NCBI GenBank assembly: GCA_002633005.1
Contig: NMRA01001001.1
Location: 18,476 to 73,588 of the forward strand
Source of the DNA: Phoronis australis
Lineage: Eukaryota > Phoronida > Phoronidae
Direction: 5' to 3'
Length of the DNA: 55,113 bases
Both the position numbers and the translations under genes were made by a program. A model generated the notes under the pieces. That model searched no databases and was not told the DNA's origin. It was given only the letters and a program-made list of their open reading frames with translations. Positions within the stretch are counted from its first letter, which is position 1, and each line of letters begins with the position of its first letter. Positions 12,129-22,527 of the stretch are shown piece after piece.

Positions 12129-14369
12129 GTAAGTAAAACGAGTAACGACCCTTGAAGAAGAAAGATGGAAATAGTCATTCAAGATATGACTAAGTTCTCT
12201 TCATTTTTTTCACCTATTTTTTTCAAAATTCTGCCAAACAATTTGTCTCCTTTAGGCTTTTTAACTCACTTTCTTGAGGACTATATAGGTACCTCTAAAC
12301 GGTATCAAAAGGTTTTTACCTTACTTCTAAAATTGTTACATTAATTCATTTTGCAAAACATTTATACCGTTTTAAATTCAAAGCATCACCGCACATTGTT
12401 CAGTGTGTCACAGTGCTTCTAGATCGGCACATGCTGTCTAATAGTACCGTTTTGAATGAATGTTTTGATATTGAACAAGTTTTTCTTGCAGTATCATTTC
12501 CAAGGAATTCGAACTGACTTTGAGGTCACGGATAATTTTTTAAAACGTTTCCGCGACCTTAAAGTCTTTAAAGCTTTTTTAAAAGCTTTAAAGAGCTTTC
12601 CTCGCTATTTTTGCCATTTTAAGTTCAAAGCAACACCTGTCTGAACATGTTCACCACCGCCCACTGCTCAGTGTGTCACATTGCTTCTAGATCGGCACAT
12701 ACAATTTAACAATACCATTTTGAATGAATATTTGAACATACAATATTTTTTCTTAAATTTACGTGCAGTGTCATTGCGAACGCTAAGTGCAACATGACAT
12801 AAAGCGACTTTAGGTCGACAACTATCTAGTCTCAAAGGCATCTACTGGAAAGCTGATGTCTAGAAAAACTGAATAAAGTTTTGAATGTTCATTTTTCTGA
12901 TTCAATAATGTCAAAAAAGTGTTCACCCACAGACTGATGTTTTGCCTTAGAAACAGTGTGTGCATTTAGCCAAATATCTGGAAAACGGGGACAGATTTAA
13001 GACTTCCTCGAACGGACTTTTATCTGTTGTAGAAGCACGATTTAAACACTAAAATGCCAATTTGTATTGGAATAACCCTTTACGCACCGTTTTGCGTCAC
13101 CGCGAGAAAACAGCAAATTACGCAAGCTCACTTTTGTTCGAAAACACGACCATACTAGGTCTTCGTTGATGTTTTGGTGAGATTAACAACCAGTCTATAA
13201 CATAATTTCTAGCAAACTCTGCCTAACAACTAGCAAAGTGTGTCAACTTGTTTGAAGGTGTTTTGGCAGTTCATCTACACTCTTAAAGTTTTTTGCAAAC
13301 TCGACCAAAGCTGAGCTTGCAAACAAGTTGTTTCCCAGTGCATTGCGTGGTTAAGAACGCTCGGTAGCAATAATTTTAACGTTCACCGATATCGTATGTA
13401 TCGGCCGCAGTGTCAGAATAGAACGCCATTGTGAGCTAATGGGTGTTTTTGCAGTGAAATGAACGAAAGTCACTTGATGAGTCTAAATGTTCATTACATT
13501 TGGAAGTTCATGACTTCCTTGTGGTTAAATTAACCAGATGGATGCGTTTAATATAGGGTATGAAGTTAAATTACTGGTGATAGCGTTCAAAGTAGAGTTT
13601 TAACTCAGTATTTTTGTGAATCTCGAAAGCGTATAATATTTGATTGGGTAACGTGGCCGTGTCTTAGAAAAAACGTAGCACAAAGATTCATCCATAGAAA
13701 AAACAATTTCAATTACATGATCAAATTAATTGCAATAAATATGAAGATGATAATTCTTGTGAACGCAGTCAGAGTTTTCTAAACTATCTTTACGTTCTGT
13801 TTTACGCATTTTTTAATTTTCACACCCACTCACCCACACACANTCTCCGGCGTCCTTCCGGAGTCAGCAGTTGTATCTCAAGGATCGTCGTCAAATTTGA
13901 CTGCTGTATTATATCATTAGGACAACGGCAATATTTGAACTGATCCGACTACCACTGAGCCACCTACAGCAACTTCAAGATTTTGCATCTGCCTATTTAT
14001 CAACAACTTCACTCATAGGACCTTTGTGAAACTTGGCAGATGTGTTTGAAATTACTCTATCTAATCGACCACTGCTACGCCTCATAAAGACACCTTCAAC
14101 ATTAATGTTGTTCCTTTTTTGGCGCTTGCCTCTCAATCTTCAAAATGGTTAGAGCGATCATCGTGTAAATTGGTTATGTGTTTCTGTTGACGAGAATATG
14201 GCTAAAATCAATTCTCAGACTCATCTGAATACCGCCACGTGCCCTAGTGTTTGAGTTATCCGTTGCCTTATTATTTACCAAGGTCAGTTATAGATAGTTA
14301 TGAAATTTGATGGCTACGTTCCTTATGTAGAGAGCATGATGATACTGATTTTTGTTGGACTCATTCCAA
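12129..14369. other. Start of the large intron
   Basis: No coding sequence recognised after the kringle donor. A duplicated block (12371-12500 and 12617-12775) shares the CAGTGTGTCACA, GCTTCTAGATCGGCACAT and TTTTGAATGAAT motifs. A single N lies at 13843. The part 13850-14120 has CCGGAGTCAGCAGTTGTATCTC-like wording that faintly recalls the 36.8-kb repeat element, too weakly to call. Confidence 0.4.
12371..12775. repeat. Tandem duplication in the intron, diverged
   Basis: Blocks 12371-12500 and 12617-12775 are similar over most of their length, including the shared TTCTAGATCGGCACAT string. The copies carry several substitutions and indels, so the duplication is old. Confidence 0.55.
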
Positions 14370-15395
14370 TACCCCTGTGCCCCATATTCACCGTTTTATT
14401 CTTACGCCTCCTTCAATGTCTACCCAGTTCGGTGTTGAATGATTAAGAAAATAAGTATACAGGTTTATCTGGTAGATCTACTGAATGGGTGATTCATGAC
14501 CGGCAAGCCCCCGTTTTCATCAGTGGGCTAGAACACTTCGAGCCCTTTAATGTGAAATACTCTAGTGTGACTGTTGAAAACGGGGTCTTGCCGCTCATTA
14601 ATCGCTCATTCGGTACTTCTGTCATTTTTTGTTCCACTGGCTTAGCCTTGTGTCTGCTACACTTGAAACAGCGTAGCAACACATGTATGTATAAACCAAA
14701 ACCTTTAGCGAGGTTTGGGTATGGTGTATTCGTGAAAATTGCGGATAATCAAAGGTGTCACACGGTCGCACTTTGACATCACCTGGCCGTGAAAGGTTTG
14801 CCTATTTATATGGGAAATGATGGGAGTCTGCAGCGTTCGGGGAAAACACCTTGGTTGCTGACTTCACGTCGGAATCATCGTGTAATATCAATGACTTTGT
14901 TGCATGGCCATTGGTCAGGTGATATTCTTAAGAAATCGGGTACTGTCAACCACCTGTTGTTAGACAGGAGTCTATCAGCTGATTAACCCCTTGATTCATC
15001 GTCTCCAGGGTTCATCTTCCCTTCTATGCGCTGCCATTGTTATTTCTTGATGAATAACTGCCAGTCGATTTGCAACAAATATCTTGAACCTTTTACCTGT
15101 GTTACGTATGTACTTTAAGACGTCCATCTCCCTTTGTATTACTGAGTCAATTCGAACAGCTAAGGTAGTTGCTGAAAATTCAAGTCGAGATATTGTCAGA
15201 GTCTTTAAGGGATTCACGCGAAACTTCGACACTATGAGGCTTGAGTGAACCTGACCGTCTGTGTCTTCTACTCCGAGATAAGATGTCACACTGTAACCCT
15301 CTTCGGATGCGTCTGAAAAATGTGTGGACTCAACGTTGCCGAAGGAAAAGAGTTTGAAGCATCTGGGAACTTTGAACTAGGCTTACTTTGGGACA
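14370..15395 (-). mobile_element. BEL/Pao LTR retrotransposon, RNase H to integrase remnant (downstream half)
   Basis: Minus-strand reading frames give the BEL/Pao order. HFSDASEEGY at about 15320-15290 is followed by GQVHSSLIVSKFRV and LTISRLEFSATTLAVR (15240-15130), typical of the Pao RNase-H-like region. KRFKIFVANRLAVIHQ (about 15090) and a broken DESRG..ADRLLSNNRW (about 14990-14930) come next. Then LLRCFKCSRHKAKPVEQKM (about 14680) is the C-x-x-C end of the integrase zinc-binding region. Most of the integrase core is missing, and many frame breaks are present. Its upstream half lies at 21541-22010, split off by the Tx1-like insertion. Confidence 0.75.
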
Positions 15396-15409
15396 CCATT
15401 CATTCACTT
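15396..15409. repeat. 14-bp target-site duplication, left copy
   Basis: CCATTCATTCACTT, identical to 21527-21540. It marks the 3' boundary of Tx1-like copy A. Confidence 0.9.
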
Positions 15410-15958
15410 TTTTTCCGATTAAGTTTTTTTATTTTCTCTAGCATGGGTATTTACAATTTACACGAAACAATAAACAATACAGTATACAAGTACATTAGTT
15501 GCAACAGATTATCGTCAAGTATCACAATTTGGTATACAGAACAGAAATACAGATATGTAAGAAAAAAATCAAGCCATTCTCACCCTTAACATACACGCCA
15601 CACGCACCCGCCCCCCATCTTACTCTTAGTAGGATGTTGTCAGGCAAAAGTTATGGTTAACCAGTTTCTCCAGGTTGCATGGTATTCATCTAAATTACCA
15701 TTATTTAATAAAATCCTTCTTTGAATATAAAATTCTCTTTCTAATATCTTATGGAACTGACAGAAACTGGGGATTATTTTTTACACCTGGATAGGTAAAT
15801 AAAATGTTTTAATTGCAAAAGTATCCAATTTAAAACTTTATTTTCATTACTTATGGGCATCCCAAAAAACATTGTTTTTTGTCAATAACCATATTTATAC
15901 CTTTTACCAACAACACCCAAATGCGTAATTCTCCTATCAATGTTTTTATATTATTGCA

Positions 15959-18900
15959 TTAGAAAAAGATGTGATCCACTGTTTCACTTTGTGAATGACA
16001 GAAAGTACATACATCAGAGTCCACCAGGTTAATTTTTCTAAGAAAAGAGTTGGTTACAAGTATTCTATGTAATAGTTTAAACTGCAGTGTACATAACTTG
16101 AAATCATAAGTAGTTTTAAAAGACANACATATTGATGTGCAGTTTAAAAAATTACGGATATTAAAAGGTATTATTGGTCCATATATCTTAATTAACTGCA
16201 TTTGTAATGGTGTTCTCCTCAGAAACGACCTAACAGACTCAATCAGAGAACAATATTCCAAAAAGTTTGTAGATATGTTCGAGATCTTTTTGAATTCAGT
16301 AAATGAGTAAAATCTATTATTTTCATCAAGTAGGTCATTAATAAAAAGAACACCACCACTAGCATACTTGCTAAAGAAGATAGATTTTCTGTCTATTAGT
16401 ATTTCATCGTTATGCCATAAACTTGTTGAGAGTAAATCGTTCGCATCTTTATGGGGCTGTTTACTAATGAAAAAAGACCAGTTACTTAGAACTTCGTTCC
16501 AAAAAGGATTGATTACTTCAGTATGGTATTTAATAAAAACATTTCCAAAATTTATAATATTTGACTTTGCAATCCCTGTTTCAAGTTCAAACAATTTCAC
16601 CCATTTTGATTCAGAATTAAGTAATCTCTTTATCCATGAAATTTTTATAGCCTTGTTAAAAAGAATAATATTTAACACTTTAACTCCCCCTTCCTCATAA
16701 GTTTTGATTAACACATCTCTCTTCACTCTCTCAACTTTGTTATTCCAAATGAACTTTAAAATGCTTGAATACAATTCATTCATAATAATGTTTAATGGAG
16801 TAGACAGGGTTGTCATAATGTGAATAATTTTTGGCACCATCAAGGTCTTCACCACCGTAACTTTCCCAAAAAAGGAGATTTTTCTTCTAGACCAAATTTT
16901 GATAAGGTTATTGATTTCATCAATCCTCTCATTGTAGTTGATTTCAATCATTTTTTCTAGGTTAACACTAAACTTGATACCTAGCATCTTAAATTCCGTC
17001 ATGCCCCATTCCAACGTCCATCTTGAGTGATGGAAAACATCCTTGCAAAATTTTTTACTGCTCAACCATATAAATTAGTTTTGGAAAAATTTACTCTCAA
17101 ACCAGACATATCTGCATATCTACTCAAAACTTCCATAATAGCTTCCAAACTACGCCTTGAACCATCTAAGAAAAACGTTGTGTCATCAGCATACTGATTA
17201 AGTATAAATTCCTCATTTTCTATTTCAATGCCTTTAATTTCCCTATCTTGTTTCGTCATCATAGCTAATATTTCAGCACATAAAATAAAAACATACGGAG
17301 AAAGAGGATCACCTTGTCTACAGCCCCTGTGCAGAGTAAAACTTCTGGACAGGAAACCGTTTTGAACAATGTATGACACGGGACAATTATAAAAGGTTTT
17401 AATCCAACGCTTAATTGAGGCCTTGAGATTATAAATATCCAAAACATTATTTATGAAGTTCCATGACAAGCTATCAAAAGCTTTTTCAAAATCTATTTGT
17501 AATAACAGCCCTGGCATACCATTTTTTTCACAGAAACTCATAATATCATAGGTCAATCTTATGTTTTCACCTATACATCTCCCTTTTACAAATCCCGTCT
17601 GATCCGGGGAAATTATATATCCAAGTACCTTTTTATTCGTCTAGCAATGCATCCGGATGCCAACTTGTAAACACTGTTGAGCAAAGTTATTGGTCTCCAG
17701 TTTTTTATGAATTTTTTAGCCTTATCTGGCTTTGGAATTAAAGTTAGGGCCCCAGTTTTTTGTGTGTTTGACAATTCACTTTTTTCATAGCTTTCATTTA
17801 TGTGTCTTAAAACAAAATAGTCTAAATCTTTCCAGAAAAACTTGAAGAATTCATTTGTGAAACCATCTGACCCGGGGCTTTTTTCATTTTTTGAATTTTT
17901 CAATACAGTCCAGAGTTCATCATATGTTATGTGTCCCTCAAGCTCCATAGCTAAATTATCTGGAAGCTTATTTGAAACAATAAGATTCTCTATTTTACTT
18001 TTTTCAATAGAACTGTTGTCAGAATAAAGTTTTTCGTAAAATTTCGCGGCCACGTCTAGTATCTTTTCTTGATTTGTAATTATTTCTCCATTTTCCAATT
18101 CTATTTCATACATAAGTTTGTTATAAAAATGTCTCGATTCTAAGCTACAAAAATATTTTGTTGGGCGTTCCCCCTCCTCTATCCATTTTGCCCTGGATCT
18201 GACGTAATACCCTTTCAATTTCTCTGACCTTATCTCTAGAAGAGCACTCTTTTTCCTTTCCAAATCTTCAAAAGTTCTATCATCAACACATTGTTCTAAA
18301 TTCTCTATTTCCTTCTCTAACTTATGCTCTTGACTATCTAATTTTTTCTTTTTTTGAATCGAGTAAAAAATAGTATTTTTTCTTATTTCCATTAACAGTA
18401 CATCCAAAAATAGTTGATCATTTATAACAAACTGAATCACACTGTTCGAAATATTTTGAAGTTTGTCTAAATGGTATACCGGGACGGCATATTGCTTTTT
18501 AACATCAGTTATTGTATCTTGAACGATGTCAACATATTCCCTGTCATTCAAAAGTGAATTGTTAAATTTCCAGAGTCCTTTACCTCTAATAATTTCTCTA
18601 AATTTTAGGCTTAACAAGACCCCAGAATGATCTGATCTATAACTTGGAGCTATAGAAATTTTTTCGACAGAATGCATCAAAGTTTTGGAAACCAAAAAAA
18701 AGTCAAGCCTAGCCTGCTTAATTGGATTTTTTCTTCGCCAAGTGAATCTTCTCTTTGACGGAAAAAATTCTCGAAAGGGATCACAGACATCAAACGTATT
18801 AATTATTCCCTTAAGAAATTTTGTAGCGTTTGGATTATTGCAAGATCTATAATTGCAAGTATCCAGTTCTTGACTCAGAACTAAATTAAAATCTCCACAT

Positions 18901-19310
18901 AAAATAAACTTATCGGCATTCATTTCTTCAATTATTGAAAATATATTACTATAAAAATTCGGATTATCAGTATTTGGACCGTACAAATTTACAAGGATGA
19001 TCCTCTCTCCATCCATAATTAGTTCTATAATAACATAATTTCCCGTAGGATCCTTTCTCACATTTTGAACAGTGAACTCAAAGTTATTATTAAATAGAAT
19101 AGCTACTCCTCTTTAATTAGTCTTGTAAGAGCTGAAATAACAAGTGTAACCCCACTGAGATTCAATGTACGGCTCCAAATCACAAGCAAAGTGAGTGTCT
19201 TGTAGACAATATATGTTAAATGCTTTACTTTTTATGTAATTAATGACATCTCTTCTTTTTTCTGGGGTTCCTAAGCCCCTGGCAATTAACTGAAAAGATA
19301 TTAATTCCAA
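15959..19310 (-). pseudogene. Tx1/L1-like ORF2: endonuclease, reverse transcriptase, zinc knuckle (copy A)
   Basis: The endonuclease begins at 19310 (MELISFQLIARGLGTPEKR, then YCLQDTHFACD). It continues with VNLYGPNTDNPNFYSN, CGDFNLV, RRFTWRR and SYRSDHSGV, giving the APE-type catalytic series. The RT has [70 protein letters not shown] and an intact QYADDTTFF near 17190. The C-terminus ends with CTFCHSQSETVDHIFF near 15965, a zinc knuckle. Breaks: an in-frame stop at 19113-19115, a frameshift with stop near 17612, and a one-base loss near 17075. The protein would nick DNA and copy element RNA; this copy cannot make a full one. Confidence 0.88.
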
Positions 19311-20070
19311 TCATAGTAGAAATATAGAAACTACTTTTACAATAGAAATTTTGAGATCACATAAAGTATTACAAAAGCTTAATGGGTAGGCAAGTGGGAC
19401 CGGGTATACATTCACACACACACTCACAATCCAGTTTATACTGAGCCGTGCTAATTTCCTTAACAAAACCTGAGTAAATGAAATCACTGTACCGACACCA
19501 ACAACCATGAGAGAAAATAATGAAAGAAAAAAGATTATGTGCAAGTCAAATGCAGTGGCAATATTTGTTGAACAGTGAACTCAAAGTTATTATTAAATAG
19601 AATAGCTACTCCTCTTTAATTAGTCTTGTAAGAGCTGAAATAACAAGTGTAACCCCACTGAGATTCAATGTACGGCTCCAAATCACAAGCAAAGTGAGTG
19701 TCTTGTAGACAATATATGTTAAATGCTTTACTTTTTATGTAATTAATGACATCTCTTCTTTTTTCTGGGGTTCCTAAGCCCCTGGCAATTAACTGAAAAG
19801 ATATTAATTCCAATCATAGTAGAAATATAGAAACTACTTTTACAATAGAAATTTTGAGATCACATAAAGTATTACAAAAGCTTAATGGGTAGGCAAGTGG
19901 GACCGGGTATACATTCACACACACACTCACAATCCAGTTTATACTGAGCCGTGCTAATTTCCTTAACAAAACCTGAGTAAATGAAATCACTGTACCGACA
20001 CCAACAACCATGAGAGAAAATAATGAAAGAAAAAAGATTATGTGCAAGTCAAATGCAGTGGCAATATTTG
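19065..20070 (-). repeat. Exact-looking 503-base tandem duplication inside copy A
   Basis: 19065-19567 and 19568-20070 appear identical by eye. Each holds part of the ORF1-ORF2 spacer and the first 65 codons of ORF2. The junction shows short TTG microhomology. Such identity in an otherwise decayed element means either a very recent duplication or an assembly artefact. Confidence 0.85.
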
Positions 20071-20819
20071 TTGCCAATATATGTGCACATATAATAAAAT
20101 TGTATAAAACTATATAAACACTCATGACGTAACTCTGGCCAGTTCCCCTACCTGAGACTCGAAAGGGATACAATCACATTTCAATGACTCAATCTCAGCC
20201 TGCAGCACGATCCACAGCACAAACACATCAGGGGTTATCTACACATAATGCCAGCAAAGGACAATCACGACTGTACTTCGGACTGTAGTATATAAGTACC
20301 CAACGGGATTCATGCTACACGGTGAGTCCAAGCCACGGTCACTAAGTGAAGATTTAGTCGTTCAGACTAAACACAAAGTGAGAAAGACATGCTAGGAAAC
20401 TATACAAAGTAGTCGAATAATCACATGTTGATTTTCCTACGCTCCTGCTGGGCTCTGTTACACTCAGAACGTACGTCTCGCACTCTCAGCAAGTGGTCTC
20501 ATCCGTCACAATAGAAGAGAGAGAAGAGACTCCAGAAATAATGAGCCACTAGTAACCGACCGCACCAAACGTCACTAGGTGATCTCAAAGGGGATCAGCG
20601 CAACACATGCTTCAACCACCCATACATGTACCACCATGATTGTACATAAAATACAGGTGTACAGGAAGTAAACAAAGGGGGTTACACCCAACGCTTTACA
20701 CAACACTCTCAGAGAGGCAGAGGGACATATAAATTCTGAAACTAATGTTACTAGTGTACTACTCACGATATGCGTCACAGTGGAGTAGCACGAGTCTACT
20801 TACACCTATCGCTTGTTAT

Positions 20820-21534
20820 TTAAATTCCTGACAAATCCTGTAGACTATTTACTTGCTTTATAACTCCACCCCATTCTTTGTAGTATACACGGCCGTCGAA
20901 TGTCCAGCAACCCTGCACCTTGGCACCCAGGTCTCTGCAGGCTTTGAACAGCTGTGCTCTGCGTTTGGTCAAGTTCTCGTTTACAAAAACTCTGCTTGCA
21001 ACATCTTTTAGATTTTTCTTCTTTTTCATGAAGTCAGACCGAGCATTGTAGGATACAAATTTCACAATTATGGGGCGCTTATTGGTAGAGGGTAAATCTA
21101 CCAAGTTTCTGTTACCCCATTGACAATCAAGCAGGTTCGCCGGCTGTACTGTTGAAGTTCGTCCATTTCATTCTCATGTTTTTGTGCTCGTCGCTCAAAC
21201 ACTTCTTTGAATTCCGAAAGTTGGTTTTCCAGGAAGTTTATTTTTTGTCCTTTTCTTCCAGCTTTTTGCCGTATTCCAACTCTAAGGCCTTGTAAATCTC
21301 ATCCCTCATATCCTCTATTAAAGGTTTCAATAGACCTCTGAACATAAATTGGATTTCACCGTCCATCAAAGCTTCCTTGAGGTCATCTTGCAGTGAAAGC
21401 TTTGACGCTTTGTCGTTGACCTGCTTTTTCTTGGTCAAAATGGCTTCCATGGTAGGCTGCTTCAGTGATTTTAAACAAGATGACTTTCGAAGTTCCTCAG
21501 TATCCTTACTAGGCACACGTTTCCTACCATTCAT
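20820..21534 (-). pseudogene. Tx1-like ORF1 protein (coiled coil plus RRM-like), copy A
   Basis: ORF1 proteins of LINEs bind the element RNA and help reverse transcription. The frame 21534-21238 gives a basic start (GRKRVPSKD), a hydrophilic segment with DDLKEALMDGEIQFMF, and a charged helical stretch. A frame break follows near 21240. The next frame reads ENQLSEFKEVFERRAQKHEN and LQQYSRRTCLIVNGV, the usual coiled-coil to RRM transition. A deletion after that leads to NKRPIIVKF and FVNENLTKRRAQLFKACRDL (21060-20930), then WTFDGRVYYKEW, typical of the C-terminal domain of such ORF1 proteins. The apparent initiator ATG comes from the target duplication, so the true N-terminus is lost. Confidence 0.75.
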
Positions 21535-21540
21535 TCACTT
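21527..21540. repeat. 14-bp target-site duplication, right copy
   Basis: CCATTCATTCACTT, identical to 15396-15409. On the minus strand it supplies the ATG that begins the truncated ORF1 frame of the inserted LINE. Confidence 0.9.
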
Positions 21541-22010
21541 AATCCATTCGTCTCTTCTGCGTAGGGGAACAGGGAAAACCCATCCCAGTCCTTGTCGACA
21601 GAGTTCCTGGAGAAGGATCTGAGCCTGGAGCACAAACGGCGACACCAAACCGGGAGGTTCATGTACAGCACTGACAACCGCGAGAATGCCTCTACGAATT
21701 ATAGAACGGTCTTTCACTTCATTCATGAAACAGAACACGTCTGTTTTAGCGTCCCACCAAGTACCTAAGGCTCATTCTTTCGGTAGGTACTAAATACCCA
21801 ACTTCCTCCAGTGTGGTTCTACAGCTATCAAGCTGCACAACAAACTTCTCTAAGGCCTTAATGTTTTCCAACTTAATCGCGGCACTTTGAAGCACCTTTT
21901 CCACACAGGCAGTGGCTATTTTGAAACCGTCGCCAGAGTGGGTTTTCAACAGTTTCAATGCCTTGTCGTATTCCTTCTTTGGGTCACCCATTAGTAGACT
22001 CTCTACCAGC
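21541..22010 (-). mobile_element. BEL/Pao LTR retrotransposon, gag and pol remnant (upstream half)
   Basis: On the minus strand, 22010-21765 encodes a helical segment (ESNELVESLLMGDPKKEYDK through TTLEEVGYL) like the gag region of BEL/Pao elements (DUF1759 type). It passes directly into a pol segment, 21765-21541: VKDRSIIRRGILAVVSAV, then FVLQAQILLQELCRQGLGW. That is the block following the reverse transcriptase in this family. The protease and RT between them are gone, so a large internal deletion fuses gag to pol. The pol frame resumes at 15395 after the LINE insertion. No LTR was identified. Confidence 0.7.
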
Positions 22011-22527
22011 TCATTTGATTCTCTGTTATCTTAAATTTCGCCTAATTTCCACACTTTGATCATGATACTGTATTGGATCCTGCAACTTATGTGTTACGGT
22101 CATATAAACAAAAAGAACTACTTTTCAGTTATTCTGATCTAAATTAATATCTATTTACGTATTTGCAAACATGATAACAAGTTACGCGAAACTTGAGACG
22201 ATGACAGAGTCGAACGTCAGCACCAACAGTCCAAATCTTGAAACTTGCGGCATCTTCAGTCTTCATCACCAAAACGTCACGCGTTCCGTTGACTCCACCA
22301 GTTCAACAAAATAATACAGTCAAGTTCCATTCACAAGGCGTTGCTGTCCGCGCCGTAGCAAAGGCTCACCACATAAACACATGTCGCTCAGTGTTCAGAA
22401 AGGATTAAAAAAACCCATAAAATCCAGCCTCAGTGTTCAGACAATCATGATACACGTCTGCTCATCATCAGCGACCAACTAGAACTCCGATAAAACTCAA
22501 AACATACCTAATATATGATCTCCGATG
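22011..22527. other. Unassigned DNA upstream of the BEL/Pao gag remnant
   Basis: It could hold the element's leader or LTR, but I find no matching partner copy near 14.3 kb. No gene is visible. Confidence 0.35.

Larger units (their letters stand above)
15410..21526 (-). mobile_element. Tx1/L1-like non-LTR retrotransposon, copy A, inserted in BEL/Pao
   Basis: The element has ORF1 (21534-20820), a long intervening region, and ORF2 with endonuclease, reverse transcriptase and a C-terminal zinc knuckle. Its 3' end is a tail of A-rich sequence at about 15410. It is bounded by direct 14-bp copies of CCATTCATTCACTT (15396-15409 and 21527-21540). The BEL/Pao pol sequence is continuous when the element and one copy are removed, which proves insertion. 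The 5' end falls inside ORF1, so it is slightly 5'-truncated. It carries a 503-base tandem duplication (19065-20070). Confidence 0.9.

Noticed and set aside
13840-14130. Possible diverged piece of the CTCF-motif repeat element
   Set aside because: Only the CAGNNGTATCTC-like wording agrees. No motif of the CTCF type and no terminal sequence is present.
16368-16700. + strand frame of 110 codons
   Set aside because: It is the antisense shadow of the Tx1-like ORF2 on the minus strand.
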